Of a stretch of 64,000 nt of DNA, positions 8,611 through 16,806 are shown piece by piece. The DNA is taken from the NCBI RefSeq assembly GCF_000400995.2, contig NZ_DF238908.1:62001-126000 (forward strand), written 5' to 3'. Each line of letters starts with the position of its first letter. Positions within the stretch are counted from its first letter, which is position 1. Position numbers and translations under genes: made by a program. The notes under the pieces were generated by a model that was not told the origin of the DNA, did not search any database, and was given only the letters and a program-made list of their open reading frames with translations. This DNA is from Acidovorax sp. MR-S7. GTDB lineage: Bacteria; Pseudomonadota; Gammaproteobacteria; Burkholderiales; Burkholderiaceae_C.

Positions 8611-10083
8611 TCACGCGGCAGCCGCGGCGATGACGGCTGCCAGCCGCCGCGCGGCCTCCGCGACCTGCTCCGCCGGGAACGCCCCCAGGCCCAGCACCAG
8701 CCCCGGCCGGCCGCTGCCGGGCGCATACATCGGCGACAGCGGGCGCACCGCCACGCCGGCCCGCACGGCCTGGAGGGCGACCGCCCGGTCGTCGATGCGC
8801 GGCGCCAGCCACAGCACGCAGTGCATGCCCTGGTCGCTCGGCTGCAGCCATGCCAGGCCGCCGGGCAGCGCCTCCTGCAGGATCTGCAAGAGCTGGGCCC
8901 TGCTCTGCGCATAGACGCCCCGGATGCGCCGGATGTGCCGGTCCAGGTGCCCTTCCGCGATGAAGGCGGCCAGCACGTGCTGGTCGGCGCTGGGCGGGTG
9001 CCGGTCCATGAGCGCGCGGGCGCCGCGGAACGCCTGCACGAGCGCGGGCGGCACGACGGCATAGCCGAGCCGCAGCGAGGGAAAGAGGATCTTGCTGAAA
9101 GTGCCCAGGTAGACCACCCGCCCGGGGTCCAGCCCTTGCAGCGAGGGAAACGGGTGGCCCGTGTAGCGCAGCTCGCTGTCGTAGTCGTCCTCCACGATCC
9201 ACGCCGAGCGGGCGCGCGCCCAGTCCAGCAGCGCGTTGCGCCGCGCCATGCCCATGGGCATGCCCAGAGGGTACTGGTGCGACGGCGTGACGAACGCGGC
9301 GCGGGCGCCGGGGCACAGGCGCAGGCCGGCCGCGACGTCGATGCCCTCCTCGTCCACGGGCACGCGCACCATCCGTCCGGGCGCCAACGCGTCCAGGAGG
9401 GCCGTGATGCCCAGATAGGCGGGGTTCTCCACCCAGGCGCAATCGTCCTGCCCCAGCAGCACCATGCAGGCGAGGAACAGCCCCTGCTGCGTACCCGTGG
9501 CGACGATGACCTGCTCCGCGCCGCAGTGCACGGAGCGCGACCGCCGGACGTAGTCGGCAATGGCCTCCCGCAGCGGCAGCGCGCCCTGGGGGTCGCCATA
9601 GCCGCCAGGCGCGCCCGCGCCATGGGCGCGGATGCGGTTGCCCAGGCGGCGCCACGCCAGGCCGGGCGCCGCCATGCCCACGGGCACGGAGACGGCGAAC
9701 GGCACGGGCGGCAGCGGCGTGAACTGCGAGGCCACCCGGGCGAATGCCTCCGCCGCAGGCGGTAGCGGGGGCAGCGGCATGCCGCGCGCCGCCCCCTTGC
9801 GCGGCACGCCCGCCAAAGACGGCGCGACCTGCGTGCCCACGCCGGGGCACGACACCAGGAAGCCCTCGGCCATCAGTTGCTCGTACACCTGGACCACCGT
9901 GCCGCGGGCGATGCCCAGGGATTCGGCCAGCGCGCGCGTCGACGGCAGCGACTCCCCCGGCTGGAGCCCGCCGCCCTTCACCGCGTCGCGCAGCTTCTGC
10001 GCCAGCTGGCGCCCGAGCGCGCCGGCGCTGCGGTCGAGCGGGCCGATGGCGGGGATCTGCGGTGTCTTGGCGGTGCGCGGCAT
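8611..10083 (-). CDS. MocR-type transcriptional regulator (GntR HTH plus aminotransferase-like domain)
   Basis: 490 residues. The N-terminal winged helix of the GntR type spans about residues 20-85 (LRDAVKGGGLQPGESLPSTR, then ALAESLGIARGTVVQVYEQL). A fold-type I aminotransferase-like domain fills the rest, with GYGDPQGALPLREAIADY, IVATGTQQGL, the aspartate in VEDDYDSELRY, and the PLP-binding Lys in LGTFSKILFPSLRLGY. MocR proteins use PLP as a ligand sensor. The gene is divergent from the PaiB-type gene with 72 bp between starts; this arrangement suggests it controls that gene and itself. Confidence 0.9.
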   Translation of the reverse strand: MPRTAKTPQIPAIGPLDRSAGALGRQLAQKLRDAVKGGGLQPGESLPSTRALAESLGIARGTVVQVYEQLMAEGFLVSCPGVGTQVAPSLAGVPRKGAARGMPLPPLPPAAEAFARVASQFTPLPPVPFAVSVPVGMAAPGLAWRRLGNRIRAHGAGAPGGYGDPQGALPLREAIADYVRRSRSVHCGAEQVIVATGTQQGLFLACMVLLGQDDCAWVENPAYLGITALLDALAPGRMVRVPVDEEGIDVAAGLRLCPGARAAFVTPSHQYPLGMPMGMARRNALLDWARARSAWIVEDDYDSELRYTGHPFPSLQGLDPGRVVYLGTFSKILFPSLRLGYAVVPPALVQAFRGARALMDRHPPSADQHVLAAFIAEGHLDRHIRRIRGVYAQSRAQLLQILQEALPGGLAWLQPSDQGMHCVLWLAPRIDDRAVALQAVRAGVAVRPLSPMYAPGSGRPGLVLGLGAFPAEQVAEAARRLAAVIAAAAA

Positions 10084-10112
10084 GCGTTGTGGTCCACGAA
10101 AATAAAGCGAAA

Positions 10113-10134
10113 CTGGTACACCTTCCTGAACCAG
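10113..10134. promoter_or_regulatory. Inverted repeat, candidate MocR operator
   Basis: CTGGT and ACCAG arms separated by 12 nt in the 72-bp divergent region between the MocR regulator and the PaiB-type gene. Its position fits an operator for the adjacent regulator. It could be chance, since the arms are only 5 nt. Confidence 0.4.
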
Positions 10135-10155
10135 GATAGACGAACAATCGCCGCC

Positions 10156-10797
10156 ATGTACACCCCCGCCCACTTCGAAGAATCCCGCCCCGAGGTCCTG
10201 CACGGCCTCATCGCCCGGCACCCCATGGGCACCCTGGTCACCCACGGCGCCAAGGGCCTGGACGCCAACCACCTGCCGTTCGAGCTGCGCGCGCAGGAAG
10301 GCGCGCAGGGCATGCTGCACTGCCACGTGGCGCGTGCCAACCCCGTGTGGCAGGAACTGGCCAATGGCGACGAGGTGCTCGTGATCTTCCGCGCGGGCGA
10401 CGCCTACATCTCGCCGCAGTGGTATCCGAGCAAGCAGGAACTGCACAGGCAGGTGCCCACCTGGAACTATCTCGTGGCCCACGCCCACGGGCGCGTCACC
10501 ATCCGTGACGACGAGCGCTACGTGCGCGGCATGGTGGGCCGCCTCACCCGCACGCACGAGGCCGGCCAGCCCGTGCCCTGGAAGATGACGGATGCGCCCC
10601 AGGACTTCATCGACACGCTGCTCAAGGCCATCGTCGGCATCGAGATCGAGATCACCCGCCTGGAGGGCAAGGCCAAGCTGAGCCAGAACAAGGAAGCGCG
10701 CGACATCCAGGGCGCGGGCGAGGCGCTCGCCGCCCGCGGCGAGCGCCTGGTGGGCGAGGCTATGCTCGCCGCCGCCAGCGCCCGCCGAACTGGTTGA
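10156..10797 (+). CDS. PaiB-family FMN-binding protein
   Basis: 213 residues from the ATG at 10156. A complete PaiB/flavin-reductase-like split barrel: MYTPAHFEE at the N-terminus, DANHLPFEL, GDEVLVIFRAGDAYISPQWYPSK, the conserved VPTWNYLVAHAHGRV, and a C-terminal VGIEIEITRLEGKAKLSQNK. In Bacillus PaiB is linked to negative control of sporulation and protease genes; in proteobacteria the role is mostly unknown. The divergent MocR neighbour suggests a PLP- or amine-linked stimulus. The last 38 bp overlap the convergent EamA transporter gene. Confidence 0.88.
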   Translation: MYTPAHFEESRPEVLHGLIARHPMGTLVTHGAKGLDANHLPFELRAQEGAQGMLHCHVARANPVWQELANGDEVLVIFRAGDAYISPQWYPSKQELHRQVPTWNYLVAHAHGRVTIRDDERYVRGMVGRLTRTHEAGQPVPWKMTDAPQDFIDTLLKAIVGIEIEITRLEGKAKLSQNKEARDIQGAGEALAARGERLVGEAMLAAASARRTG

Positions 10798-11656
10798 CCA
10801 CCATGCCCAGCAGCACGCCCGCCGTGCCCAGCCACTGCAGCGCCGAGGGCCGCTCGCCCAGCAGCAGCAAGGCCGAGAGCAGCCCCACCACCGGCACCAG
10901 CAGCGACAGCGGCGCCACGGTACTGGCCGGGTAGCGCTGCAGCAGGCGCGTCCACAGGCCATAGCCCACCAGGGTGGAGAGGCCCGCGAGGTAGCCCACC
11001 ACGGCCAGCTCGCGCCAGCCGAAGGCGGCGAGCTGCGCGGCCATGTCCCCCTCCAGCCACGCCGAGAGCAGCAGCAGCGGCACCACGGGGAACAGGCTGC
11101 TCCACACGATGAAGGGCACGGGCTCGTAGGGGCCATGGCGCGCCGCGTGGCGCGTGAGCAGGTTGGAAGTGGCCCACAGCGCCGCCGCGCCCACGGTCAT
11201 CAGGAAGCCGGCCAGCGTCATGTCCCGCGCCGAATCGCCGTGCGCGCTGCCGATGGCCAGCAGCCCCAGCGTGGCGACGGCCAAACCCCACCACTGCCAG
11301 CGCTGCGGGCGCTCGCCCAGCAGCGCGGCGGCCAGCAGCAGCGTGATGAACGCCTGCGTCTGCAGCACCACCGAGGCCATGCCCGCCGGCATGCCCAGGC
11401 GCATGCCGGTGAACAGCAGGCCGAACTGCCCCACGCCCTGCGCCAGCCCGTAGGCGGCCAGCAGGCTCCACGGCAGGTTGCGCGGGCGCGGCACGAACAG
11501 CAGCAGCGGCAGCGACGCGGCGATGAAGCGCAGCGCGCACAGCAGCAGGGGCGAGAGCGTGGCCAGCCCCCACTTCATGACGACGAAGTTCAGCCCCCAG
11601 ATCACGACCACGACGAGGGCCTTGGCCCAGTCCGGCCGCGAGAGCGCGGGGCCCAT
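10760..11656 (-). CDS. EamA-family (DMT) exporter
   Basis: 298 residues with ten predicted helices arranged as two EamA repeats. The first runs from VVIWGLNFVVMKWGL to about residue 140 and the second from TVGAAALWATSNLLTRHAA to LLGMVVNQF. Features include LRFIAASLP and two LLGERP motifs, one per repeat. This drug/metabolite transporter family exports amino acids and other small metabolites; substrate unknown, though cysteine/O-acetylserine exporter EamA of E. coli is a plausible relative. The ATG overlaps the pmbA stop (ATGA), so it is translated from the pmbA mRNA. Its 3' end overlaps the PaiB gene tail-to-tail. Confidence 0.87.
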   Translation of the reverse strand: MGPALSRPDWAKALVVVVIWGLNFVVMKWGLATLSPLLLCALRFIAASLPLLLFVPRPRNLPWSLLAAYGLAQGVGQFGLLFTGMRLGMPAGMASVVLQTQAFITLLLAAALLGERPQRWQWWGLAVATLGLLAIGSAHGDSARDMTLAGFLMTVGAAALWATSNLLTRHAARHGPYEPVPFIVWSSLFPVVPLLLLSAWLEGDMAAQLAAFGWRELAVVGYLAGLSTLVGYGLWTRLLQRYPASTVAPLSLLVPVVGLLSALLLLGERPSALQWLGTAGVLLGMVVNQFGGRWRRRA

Positions 11657-13041
11657 CAGCTGCCGGCGACCTTCATGCGGTTGACGAGGATGGAGCCCAC
11701 CGTCTTGGCGCCGTAGTTGTAGGCGTCAGCGCCCACGGCCTCGATGCCCATCAGCATGTCCTTGAGGTTGCCGGCGATGGTGATCTCGTGCACCGGGTAG
11801 GCGATGCGGCCGTTCTCCACCCAGAAGCCGCTCGCGCCGCGCGAGTAGTCGCCCGTCACGTAGTTCACGCCCTGGCCCATGAGCTCGATGACGAACAGGC
11901 CCGTGCCGAGCTTGCGCAGCATCGCATCGAGGTCGTCGCCCGCCCGCGTGAGCCGCGAGGTGAGCGTGAGGTTGTGCGAGCCGCCCGCGTTGCCCGTGGT
12001 CTTCATGCCGAGCTTGCGTGCCGAGTAGGTGCTGAGGAAGTAGCCCTCCACCCGCCCGCCATCGACCACCTGGCGCGGTGCGACGCGCACGCCCTCCTCG
12101 TCGAACGGAGAGCTGCCCTTGCCGCCGAGGATGAACGGGTCCTCGCGCACGTCGATGTGCTTGGCGAAGACCTGCTTGCCCAGCGCATCGACGAGGAAGC
12201 TGCTCTTGCGGTAGAGCGCGCCGCCGCTCACGGCCTGCACGAAGCCGCCCAGCAGCCCGGCGGCCAGGGGCGACTCGAACAGCACGGGGCATTCGGTGGT
12301 GGCGATCTTGCGGCTGCCCAGGCGGGAGAGCGCCCGCTCGGCGGCGTAGCGGCCCACGGCGGCAGGGGCGGCCAGCTCGCGCGCGTCGCGCATGGAGCTG
12401 TACCAGGCGTCGCGCTGCATCTCGGCGTTGCGGCCGGGCAGCGAGGCGATCGGCGCCACCGAGATACTGTGGCGCGAGCTGGCGTATCCGCCGCGAAAGC
12501 CGCGCGTGTGCGCGCTGAAGAAGTGGCTCTGCTGCGCCGAGACGCCCGCGCCCTCGCTGTTGGTCACGCGCTTGTGGGTCTTGAAGGCCGCCTCCTCGCA
12601 TTCGAGCGCTAGGCGCGCAGCCTCTTCGCTGGTGATGGGCCAGGGGTGGAACAGTTGCAGATCGCGGTGCTCCGCCTGGGGCGCGATGTCGGCCTCGTCG
12701 GGCAGCCCGGCCACGGGGTCTTCGGCCGTGAAGCGGGCGATGTCGTAGGCGGCCTGCACGGTGCGCTGCACGGCGGCGGGCGAGAAATCGGACGTGCTCG
12801 CGTTGCCGCGCCGCTTGCCCATGTAGACGGTCACGCCCAGCGACTTGTCGCGGTTGCGCTCCACCGTCTCCAGTGCGCCCTTGCGCACGTTGACCGACAG
12901 GCCGCAGCCTTCGGACGCATCGGCGCCGGCGTCGGTGGCGCCGAGCTTCCTGGCGTGCCGCAGGGCCTGATCGACGAGGTCTTCAAAGAAATCGCGGGAG
13001 TAGCTGAAGCCGCTTTCAGGCTCGGAGACGGGTGTATTCAT
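11656..13041 (-). CDS. pmbA: Metalloprotease-like protein PmbA (TldE)
   Basis: 461 residues from the ATG at 13041. PmbA/TldE family throughout: ARKLGATDAGADASEGCGLS at the N-terminus, VERNRDKSLGVTVYMGKRRG, the central TNSEGAGVSAQQS, and near the C-terminus MKTTGNAGGSHNLTL and ASGFWVENGRIAYPVHEITI. PmbA is the non-catalytic partner of TldD in an unusual cytosolic protease that processes small peptides; TldD carries the zinc site and PmbA does not. No tldD is visible in the window. It is divergent from darP (yjgA), the same pairing seen in E. coli. Confidence 0.95.
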   Translation of the reverse strand: MNTPVSEPESGFSYSRDFFEDLVDQALRHARKLGATDAGADASEGCGLSVNVRKGALETVERNRDKSLGVTVYMGKRRGNASTSDFSPAAVQRTVQAAYDIARFTAEDPVAGLPDEADIAPQAEHRDLQLFHPWPITSEEAARLALECEEAAFKTHKRVTNSEGAGVSAQQSHFFSAHTRGFRGGYASSRHSISVAPIASLPGRNAEMQRDAWYSSMRDARELAAPAAVGRYAAERALSRLGSRKIATTECPVLFESPLAAGLLGGFVQAVSGGALYRKSSFLVDALGKQVFAKHIDVREDPFILGGKGSSPFDEEGVRVAPRQVVDGGRVEGYFLSTYSARKLGMKTTGNAGGSHNLTLTSRLTRAGDDLDAMLRKLGTGLFVIELMGQGVNYVTGDYSRGASGFWVENGRIAYPVHEITIAGNLKDMLMGIEAVGADAYNYGAKTVGSILVNRMKVAGS

Positions 13042-13081
13042 AGCGGCGGCTATGATACCGGCCCCTTCCGCGAGCAAACCC

Positions 13082-13744
13082 ATGTCACGCAAACCCAAAA
13101 AAGGCTATTACGTGAAGGGCCACTTCGTTGCCGAGGGCAGCGAGCTGGACCTTCAGCTCAAGGCCGAACTCAAAGGCACGTCGGAATCGAGCAAGACCGA
13201 CCTCAAGCGCGAAAGCGAGGCCCTGCAGTCGCTGGGCCAGGCGCTGCTCACGCTGCGCGGCGACCTGTTCGCGCGCCTGGAACTGCCCGAGAAGCTGCAG
13301 GAGGCGCTGGCCGAAGCCAAGCGCATCACCAACTTCGAAGGCAAGCGCCGGCAGATGCAGTTCGTCGGCAAGCTGATGCGCAAGCTGGAGGACGCGCAGC
13401 GGGACGCCATCCACGCCGCGCTGGACGAGCAGCAGAACGGCTCGGCAGCCGAGAAGCTGGCGCTGCACCAGGCCGAGCACTGGCGCGACCGGCTCATCGC
13501 CGACGACGGCGCGCTCGCCCAGTGGCTGGAGCAGTTCCCGCGTACCGACACGCAGCAGATCCGCGCGCTGATCCGCCAGGCGCGCAAGGACGCTCCCGCC
13601 GCACACGATGCCAAGGTGGCCGAATCGCAGGGCCTGGCCCCGCGCAAGGGCCGCGCCTACCGCGAGCTGTTCCAGCTCGTGCGCGAGCAGATGCAGGATG
13701 CCGCCGAGCTGGCGGCCCATGAGGAGCGACAAGCCGATGCCTGA
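13082..13744 (+). CDS. darP: Ribosome biogenesis factor DarP (YjgA, DUF615)
   Basis: 220 residues starting at MSRKPKKGYYVKG; an in-frame ATG at 13052 would give a longer, less typical N-terminus. The helical DUF615 fold is recognisable from TSESSKTDLKRESEALQSLG, ITNFEGKRRQMQFVGKLMR, LEQFPRTDTQQIRALIRQAR and KGRAYRELFQLVRE. YjgA associates with late 50S precursors and helps shape the peptidyl-transferase centre. Its start is 41 bp from that of divergent pmbA. The 3' end overlaps mog by 8 nt. Confidence 0.92.
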   Translation: MSRKPKKGYYVKGHFVAEGSELDLQLKAELKGTSESSKTDLKRESEALQSLGQALLTLRGDLFARLELPEKLQEALAEAKRITNFEGKRRQMQFVGKLMRKLEDAQRDAIHAALDEQQNGSAAEKLALHQAEHWRDRLIADDGALAQWLEQFPRTDTQQIRALIRQARKDAPAAHDAKVAESQGLAPRKGRAYRELFQLVREQMQDAAELAAHEERQADA

Positions 13745-14327
13745 CACGCTGCCCCCGCCCGAGCCGGTCAAGATCGGCATCGTCTCCATCAGCGACCGCG
13801 CGAGCGGCGGCGTCTACGAGGACAAGGGCCTGCCCGCACTCAACGACTGGCTGGGGCGCGCGCTGCACAACCCCATCGCCTTCGAGCCGCGCCTGATCCC
13901 CGACGACCAGGCCACCATCAGCGCCACGCTCATCGAACTGGCCGATGCCGGCTGCAGCCTCGTGCTGACCACCGGCGGCACCGGCCCCGCGCTGCGCGAC
14001 GTGACGCCCGAGGCCACGCTGGCCGTGGCCGACAAGGAAATGCCCGGCTTCGGCGAGCAGATGCGCCAGATCAGCCTGCGCTTCGTGCCCACGGCCATCC
14101 TCTCGCGCCAGGTTGCCGTGATCCGGGGCCAGTGCCTCATCATCAACCTGCCGGGCCAGCCCAAGGCCATTGCCGAGACGCTCGAAGGGCTGCCGGATAC
14201 GCCCGGCATCTTCGCGGCCGTGCCCTACTGCATCGACCTGCTCAAAGGGCCGTACCTGGAAACGCGCGCCGCCGTGTGCAAGGCGTTCCGGCCCAAGACG
14301 GCCGTGCGGCACGTGCGGCCGGATTGA
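13737..14327 (+). CDS. mog: Molybdopterin adenylyltransferase
   Basis: 196 residues. The MoCF/Mog fold is clear: KIGIVSISDRASGGVYEDKG at the N-terminus, PDDQATIS, the nucleotide/molybdopterin loop LVLTTGGTGPALRDVTPEAT, and INLPGQPKAI near the C-terminus. Mog adenylates molybdopterin before molybdate insertion in moco synthesis. Start chosen at 13737 because GAGGAG lies about 10 nt upstream; an in-frame ATG at 13719 is possible. Translationally coupled to darP. Moco is relevant to this genome because xdhC, a xanthine dehydrogenase maturation factor, is also in the window. Confidence 0.92.
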   Translation: MPDTLPPPEPVKIGIVSISDRASGGVYEDKGLPALNDWLGRALHNPIAFEPRLIPDDQATISATLIELADAGCSLVLTTGGTGPALRDVTPEATLAVADKEMPGFGEQMRQISLRFVPTAILSRQVAVIRGQCLIINLPGQPKAIAETLEGLPDTPGIFAAVPYCIDLLKGPYLETRAAVCKAFRPKTAVRHVRPD

Positions 14328-14330
14328 TAG

Positions 14331-14382
14331 TCAAATCGGCCTCCAGCGCTTGCCTGGCAAGCGCTGGCAGCTATCGTTCTTG
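14331..14382 (+). repeat. Full copy of the ~50-bp palindromic repeat
   Basis: The best preserved copy, lying between convergent mog and uppP. It reads TCAAATCGGCCTCCAGCGCT through a TTGCCTGGCAA loop into AAGCGCTGGCAGCTATCG. CCAGCGCTTG pairs with CAAGCGCTGG, giving a 10-bp stem. It could act as a bidirectional terminator, although no long T run follows. Confidence 0.85.
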
Positions 14383-14384
14383 AA

Positions 14385-15209
14385 TCAATCCGCCCAGGTC
14401 ACCACGCCCGACCACGCGGTCAGCAGCACCACCACGCCGAAAACGATGCGGTAGTAGGCGAACGGCACGAAGCTGTGGCTGCTGATGTAGCGCAGCAGCC
14501 AGCGCACGCACAGCCAGGCGCTGATGAACGAGAACACCAGCCCCACCGCGAACAGCGGCACGTCGGCCGCCGACAGCAGCGCGCGCTCCTTGTAGAGGCT
14601 GTAGACGCCCGCGCCGATCAGCGTGGGAATGGCCAGGAAGAACGAATAGTCCGTCGCCGCCTTGCGCGACAGCCCCAGCAGCATGCCGCCGATGATGGTG
14701 GCGCCGCTGCGGCTGGTGCCCGGCACCATCGCCAGGCATTGCACCAGCCCCACCTTCAGCGCGTCCATCGGCCCCATGTCGTCCACCGACTGGATGCGCA
14801 CGGCCGTCTGCTGGCGCCGCTCGGCCCACAGGATGATGAAGCCGCCGACGATGAAGGTGCTGGCCACCACCACGGGCGTGAACAGGTGTGCCTTGATCGC
14901 CTTGCCCAGCAGCAGCCCCAGCACCACGGCGGGCACGAAGCCGATGAGCACGTTCAGCGCGAAGCGCTGCGCCTGGCGCTGCGTGGGCAGGGCCACCAGC
15001 GTATCGCGGATGCGCTGCCAGTAGACGAGGATGACGGCGAAGATCGCGCCGGTCTGGATGGCGATGTCGAAGACCTTGGCCTTGGCATCGTCGAAGCCGA
15101 GCAGCGCGCCGGCGAGGATCAGGTGGCCTGTGGAGGAGATGGGAAGGAATTCGGTCAGGCCCTCGACCACGCCCATGACGGCGGCCTTGGCCAGCAAAAG
15201 AAGATCCAC
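14385..15209 (-). CDS. uppP: Undecaprenyl-diphosphate phosphatase (bacitracin resistance)
   Basis: 274 residues with about eight membrane helices. The two family signature regions are present: [17 protein letters not shown] (residues ~15-31) and [25 protein letters not shown] (~155-180) with the catalytic Arg/Ser cluster. UppP dephosphorylates undecaprenyl pyrophosphate to recycle the lipid carrier for peptidoglycan and other glycans. The GTG at 15209 is preferred as start because an AGGA site lies 8 nt upstream and it gives the usual short N-terminus; an ATG at 15233 would add eight residues. Confidence 0.96.
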   Translation of the reverse strand: MDLLLLAKAAVMGVVEGLTEFLPISSTGHLILAGALLGFDDAKAKVFDIAIQTGAIFAVILVYWQRIRDTLVALPTQRQAQRFALNVLIGFVPAVVLGLLLGKAIKAHLFTPVVVASTFIVGGFIILWAERRQQTAVRIQSVDDMGPMDALKVGLVQCLAMVPGTSRSGATIIGGMLLGLSRKAATDYSFFLAIPTLIGAGVYSLYKERALLSAADVPLFAVGLVFSFISAWLCVRWLLRYISSHSFVPFAYYRIVFGVVVLLTAWSGVVTWAD

Positions 15210-15361
15210 GCGGGTGTCCTGAGAAAACGGCAAGAGCGCGGATTATCCATTCCCACCCCCGCGAAAGCGTCTCGCGCGGCCCTGGCGCCATTCGTCGCAA
15301 GGCGGTAGCGGGGCCGGCGGCGCGCGCGCACAGTGCCTCCATGCACGAAAGGAGACACGCC

Positions 15362-15652
15362 ATGCGAACCGCACACCCCGAAGACCTCGAACGCCTCGCC
15401 CGCCGCCGCGCGGGCGCCAAGCTCGGCTGGCTGCTGCACGCCTGCGTCTACGTGGCCGTGAACCTGCTGCTCGCCGCCCTGTCGGCCCACCAGGGCCGGC
15501 ACTGGGCCATGTACCCCGCCCTGGGCTGGGGCCTGGGGCTGCTGCTGCACGGCGCGGCCGTGTGGCTGGCCCTGCCCGGCGGCGGCTGGTACGACCGGCT
15601 GCTGCAGCGCGAACGCCGCGCCCTGCAAGAGCGCGAAGGCAGCGCACGGTGA
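15362..15652 (+). CDS. Small 2TM-domain protein upstream of the sensor kinase
   Basis: 96 residues from the ATG at 15362, which has AAAGGAG 7 nt upstream. Two hydrophobic helices (LGWLLHACVYVAVNLLLAAL and ALGWGLGLLLHGAAVWLAL) lie between charged ends, with a WYDRLLQRERRALQ amphipathic tail. This fits the 2TM-domain family (PF13239), often fused or adjacent to LytS-type kinases. The stop overlaps a GTG that could start the kinase gene. A role in membrane sensing with the kinase is inferred from position only. Confidence 0.75.
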   Translation: MRTAHPEDLERLARRRAGAKLGWLLHACVYVAVNLLLAALSAHQGRHWAMYPALGWGLGLLLHGAAVWLALPGGGWYDRLLQRERRALQEREGSAR

Positions 15653-15702
15653 CCGGCGCCGCCCGGCCGCTGCACAATGGGCCGGCCAACGACACCTCCG
15701 CC

Positions 15703-16806
15703 ATGCGCCGCCCCATCGACCAGCCTTCCGCCATCGCCAGCCGCCTGCTGATCAATGTGGTCTTCTGCTGCCTCATCGCGCTCGGCGTCACGCTGGCGGG
15801 CAAGGGCGCATGGGACACCAACCTCGCCTACTCGCTGCCGATCGGCACCTTGAGCTGGCTTTTCATCGACCTGGGGCGCATCGCGCTCACGCGCGGCAGC
15901 GCCGTGCCATGGCCGCACGGCTGGCGGGGCTGGCTGCTCATGCTGGCGGGCACCACATTCGGCTTCGTCGTGGGCACCGCCATCGGCAACCTGTACAGCG
16001 GCGGCACGTTCGACGTGCTGGCACTCGCGCAGCAGCACGACTTCGCCTCCACCCTGGTCATCACCGTCGCGGCCAGCGCCGCCATCTGCTTCCTCTTCTA
16101 CAGCCGGGGCAAGGCGCGCTTCCTCGAAGCCACCATCGCCCAGGCGCAGCGCGATGCCGCCGAGGCGCGCCTGAAGCTGCTGGAGGCGCAGCTCGAACCG
16201 CACATGCTGTTCAACACCCTGGCCAACCTGCGCGTGCTCGTGGCCACCGACCCGCCGCGCGCCCAGGCCATGCTGGACCACCTGATCGCCTACCTGCGCG
16301 CCACGCTGGGCGCCTCGCGCGGCACGCTGCACCCGCTGGCCGACGAATTCGCGCGCGTGGCCGACTACCTGGCGCTGATGGCCGTGCGCATGGGCCCGCG
16401 CCTGGCCTTCACGCTGGACCTGCCCGAATCGCTCGCGCAGGCCAGCGTGCCGCCCCTGCTGCTGCAGCCGCTGGTGGAGAACGCCATCCGCCATGGCCTG
16501 GAGCCGCAGGTGGAGGGCGGGCGCATCGACGTGCAGGCGCGCCTGCTGGAGGACGCGCGCATCCAGTTGGCCGTGCGCGACACGGGCGCCGGGCTGACGG
16601 GCGCCGGGCTGAACAGCGGCGCACAGGGCGGCAGCGGCTTCGGACTGCAGCAGGTGCGCGAGCGGCTCGCCACGCTCTACGGAGCCGCCGGCACTCTCGA
16701 ATTAATAGCTGGCAGCGCAGGCGGCACAAGCGCCACGGTCACTTTTCCCTTGAACGCCCAACCCCATGAACACCTCACCGCCCAGGGCCTTGATTGCCGA
16801 GGATGA
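15703..16806 (+). CDS. LytS/AlgZ-type sensor histidine kinase
   Basis: 367 residues from the ATG at 15703; a GTG at 15649 overlapping the previous stop is an alternative start. Four membrane helices fill residues ~15-135. The His_kinase signature follows (LEAQLEPHMLFNTLANLRVL, phospho-acceptor His near residue 168), then an HATPase domain with LLLQPLVENAIRHGLEP, DTGAGL and GFGLQQVRERL. It would phosphorylate the LytTR response regulator encoded immediately downstream, whose gene overlaps this one by 41 bp. The last part of the kinase domain is encoded by DNA containing a repeat-like stretch (16704-16734). Confidence 0.9.
   Translation: MRRPIDQPSAIASRLLINVVFCCLIALGVTLAGKGAWDTNLAYSLPIGTLSWLFIDLGRIALTRGSAVPWPHGWRGWLLMLAGTTFGFVVGTAIGNLYSGGTFDVLALAQQHDFASTLVITVAASAAICFLFYSRGKARFLEATIAQAQRDAAEARLKLLEAQLEPHMLFNTLANLRVLVATDPPRAQAMLDHLIAYLRATLGASRGTLHPLADEFARVADYLALMAVRMGPRLAFTLDLPESLAQASVPPLLLQPLVENAIRHGLEPQVEGGRIDVQARLLEDARIQLAVRDTGAGLTGAGLNSGAQGGSGFGLQQVRERLATLYGAAGTLELIAGSAGGTSATVTFPLNAQPHEHLTAQGLDCRG
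16704..16734 (-). repeat. Repeat-like stretch inside the kinase gene
   Basis: AATAGCTGGCAGCGC is identical to the left part of the intergenic repeat at 61937-61988, and AAGCGCC follows 11 nt later. It lies in frame within the ATPase domain (LELIAGSAGGTSATV), so the repeat end appears to be used as coding sequence. Confidence 0.45.

Noticed and set aside
14331..14382. Reading the ~50-bp repeats as ordinary rho-independent terminators only
   Set aside because: They lack consistent T tracts, have conserved non-pairing flanks, and occur within operons and coding regions, so a repeat family explains them better.
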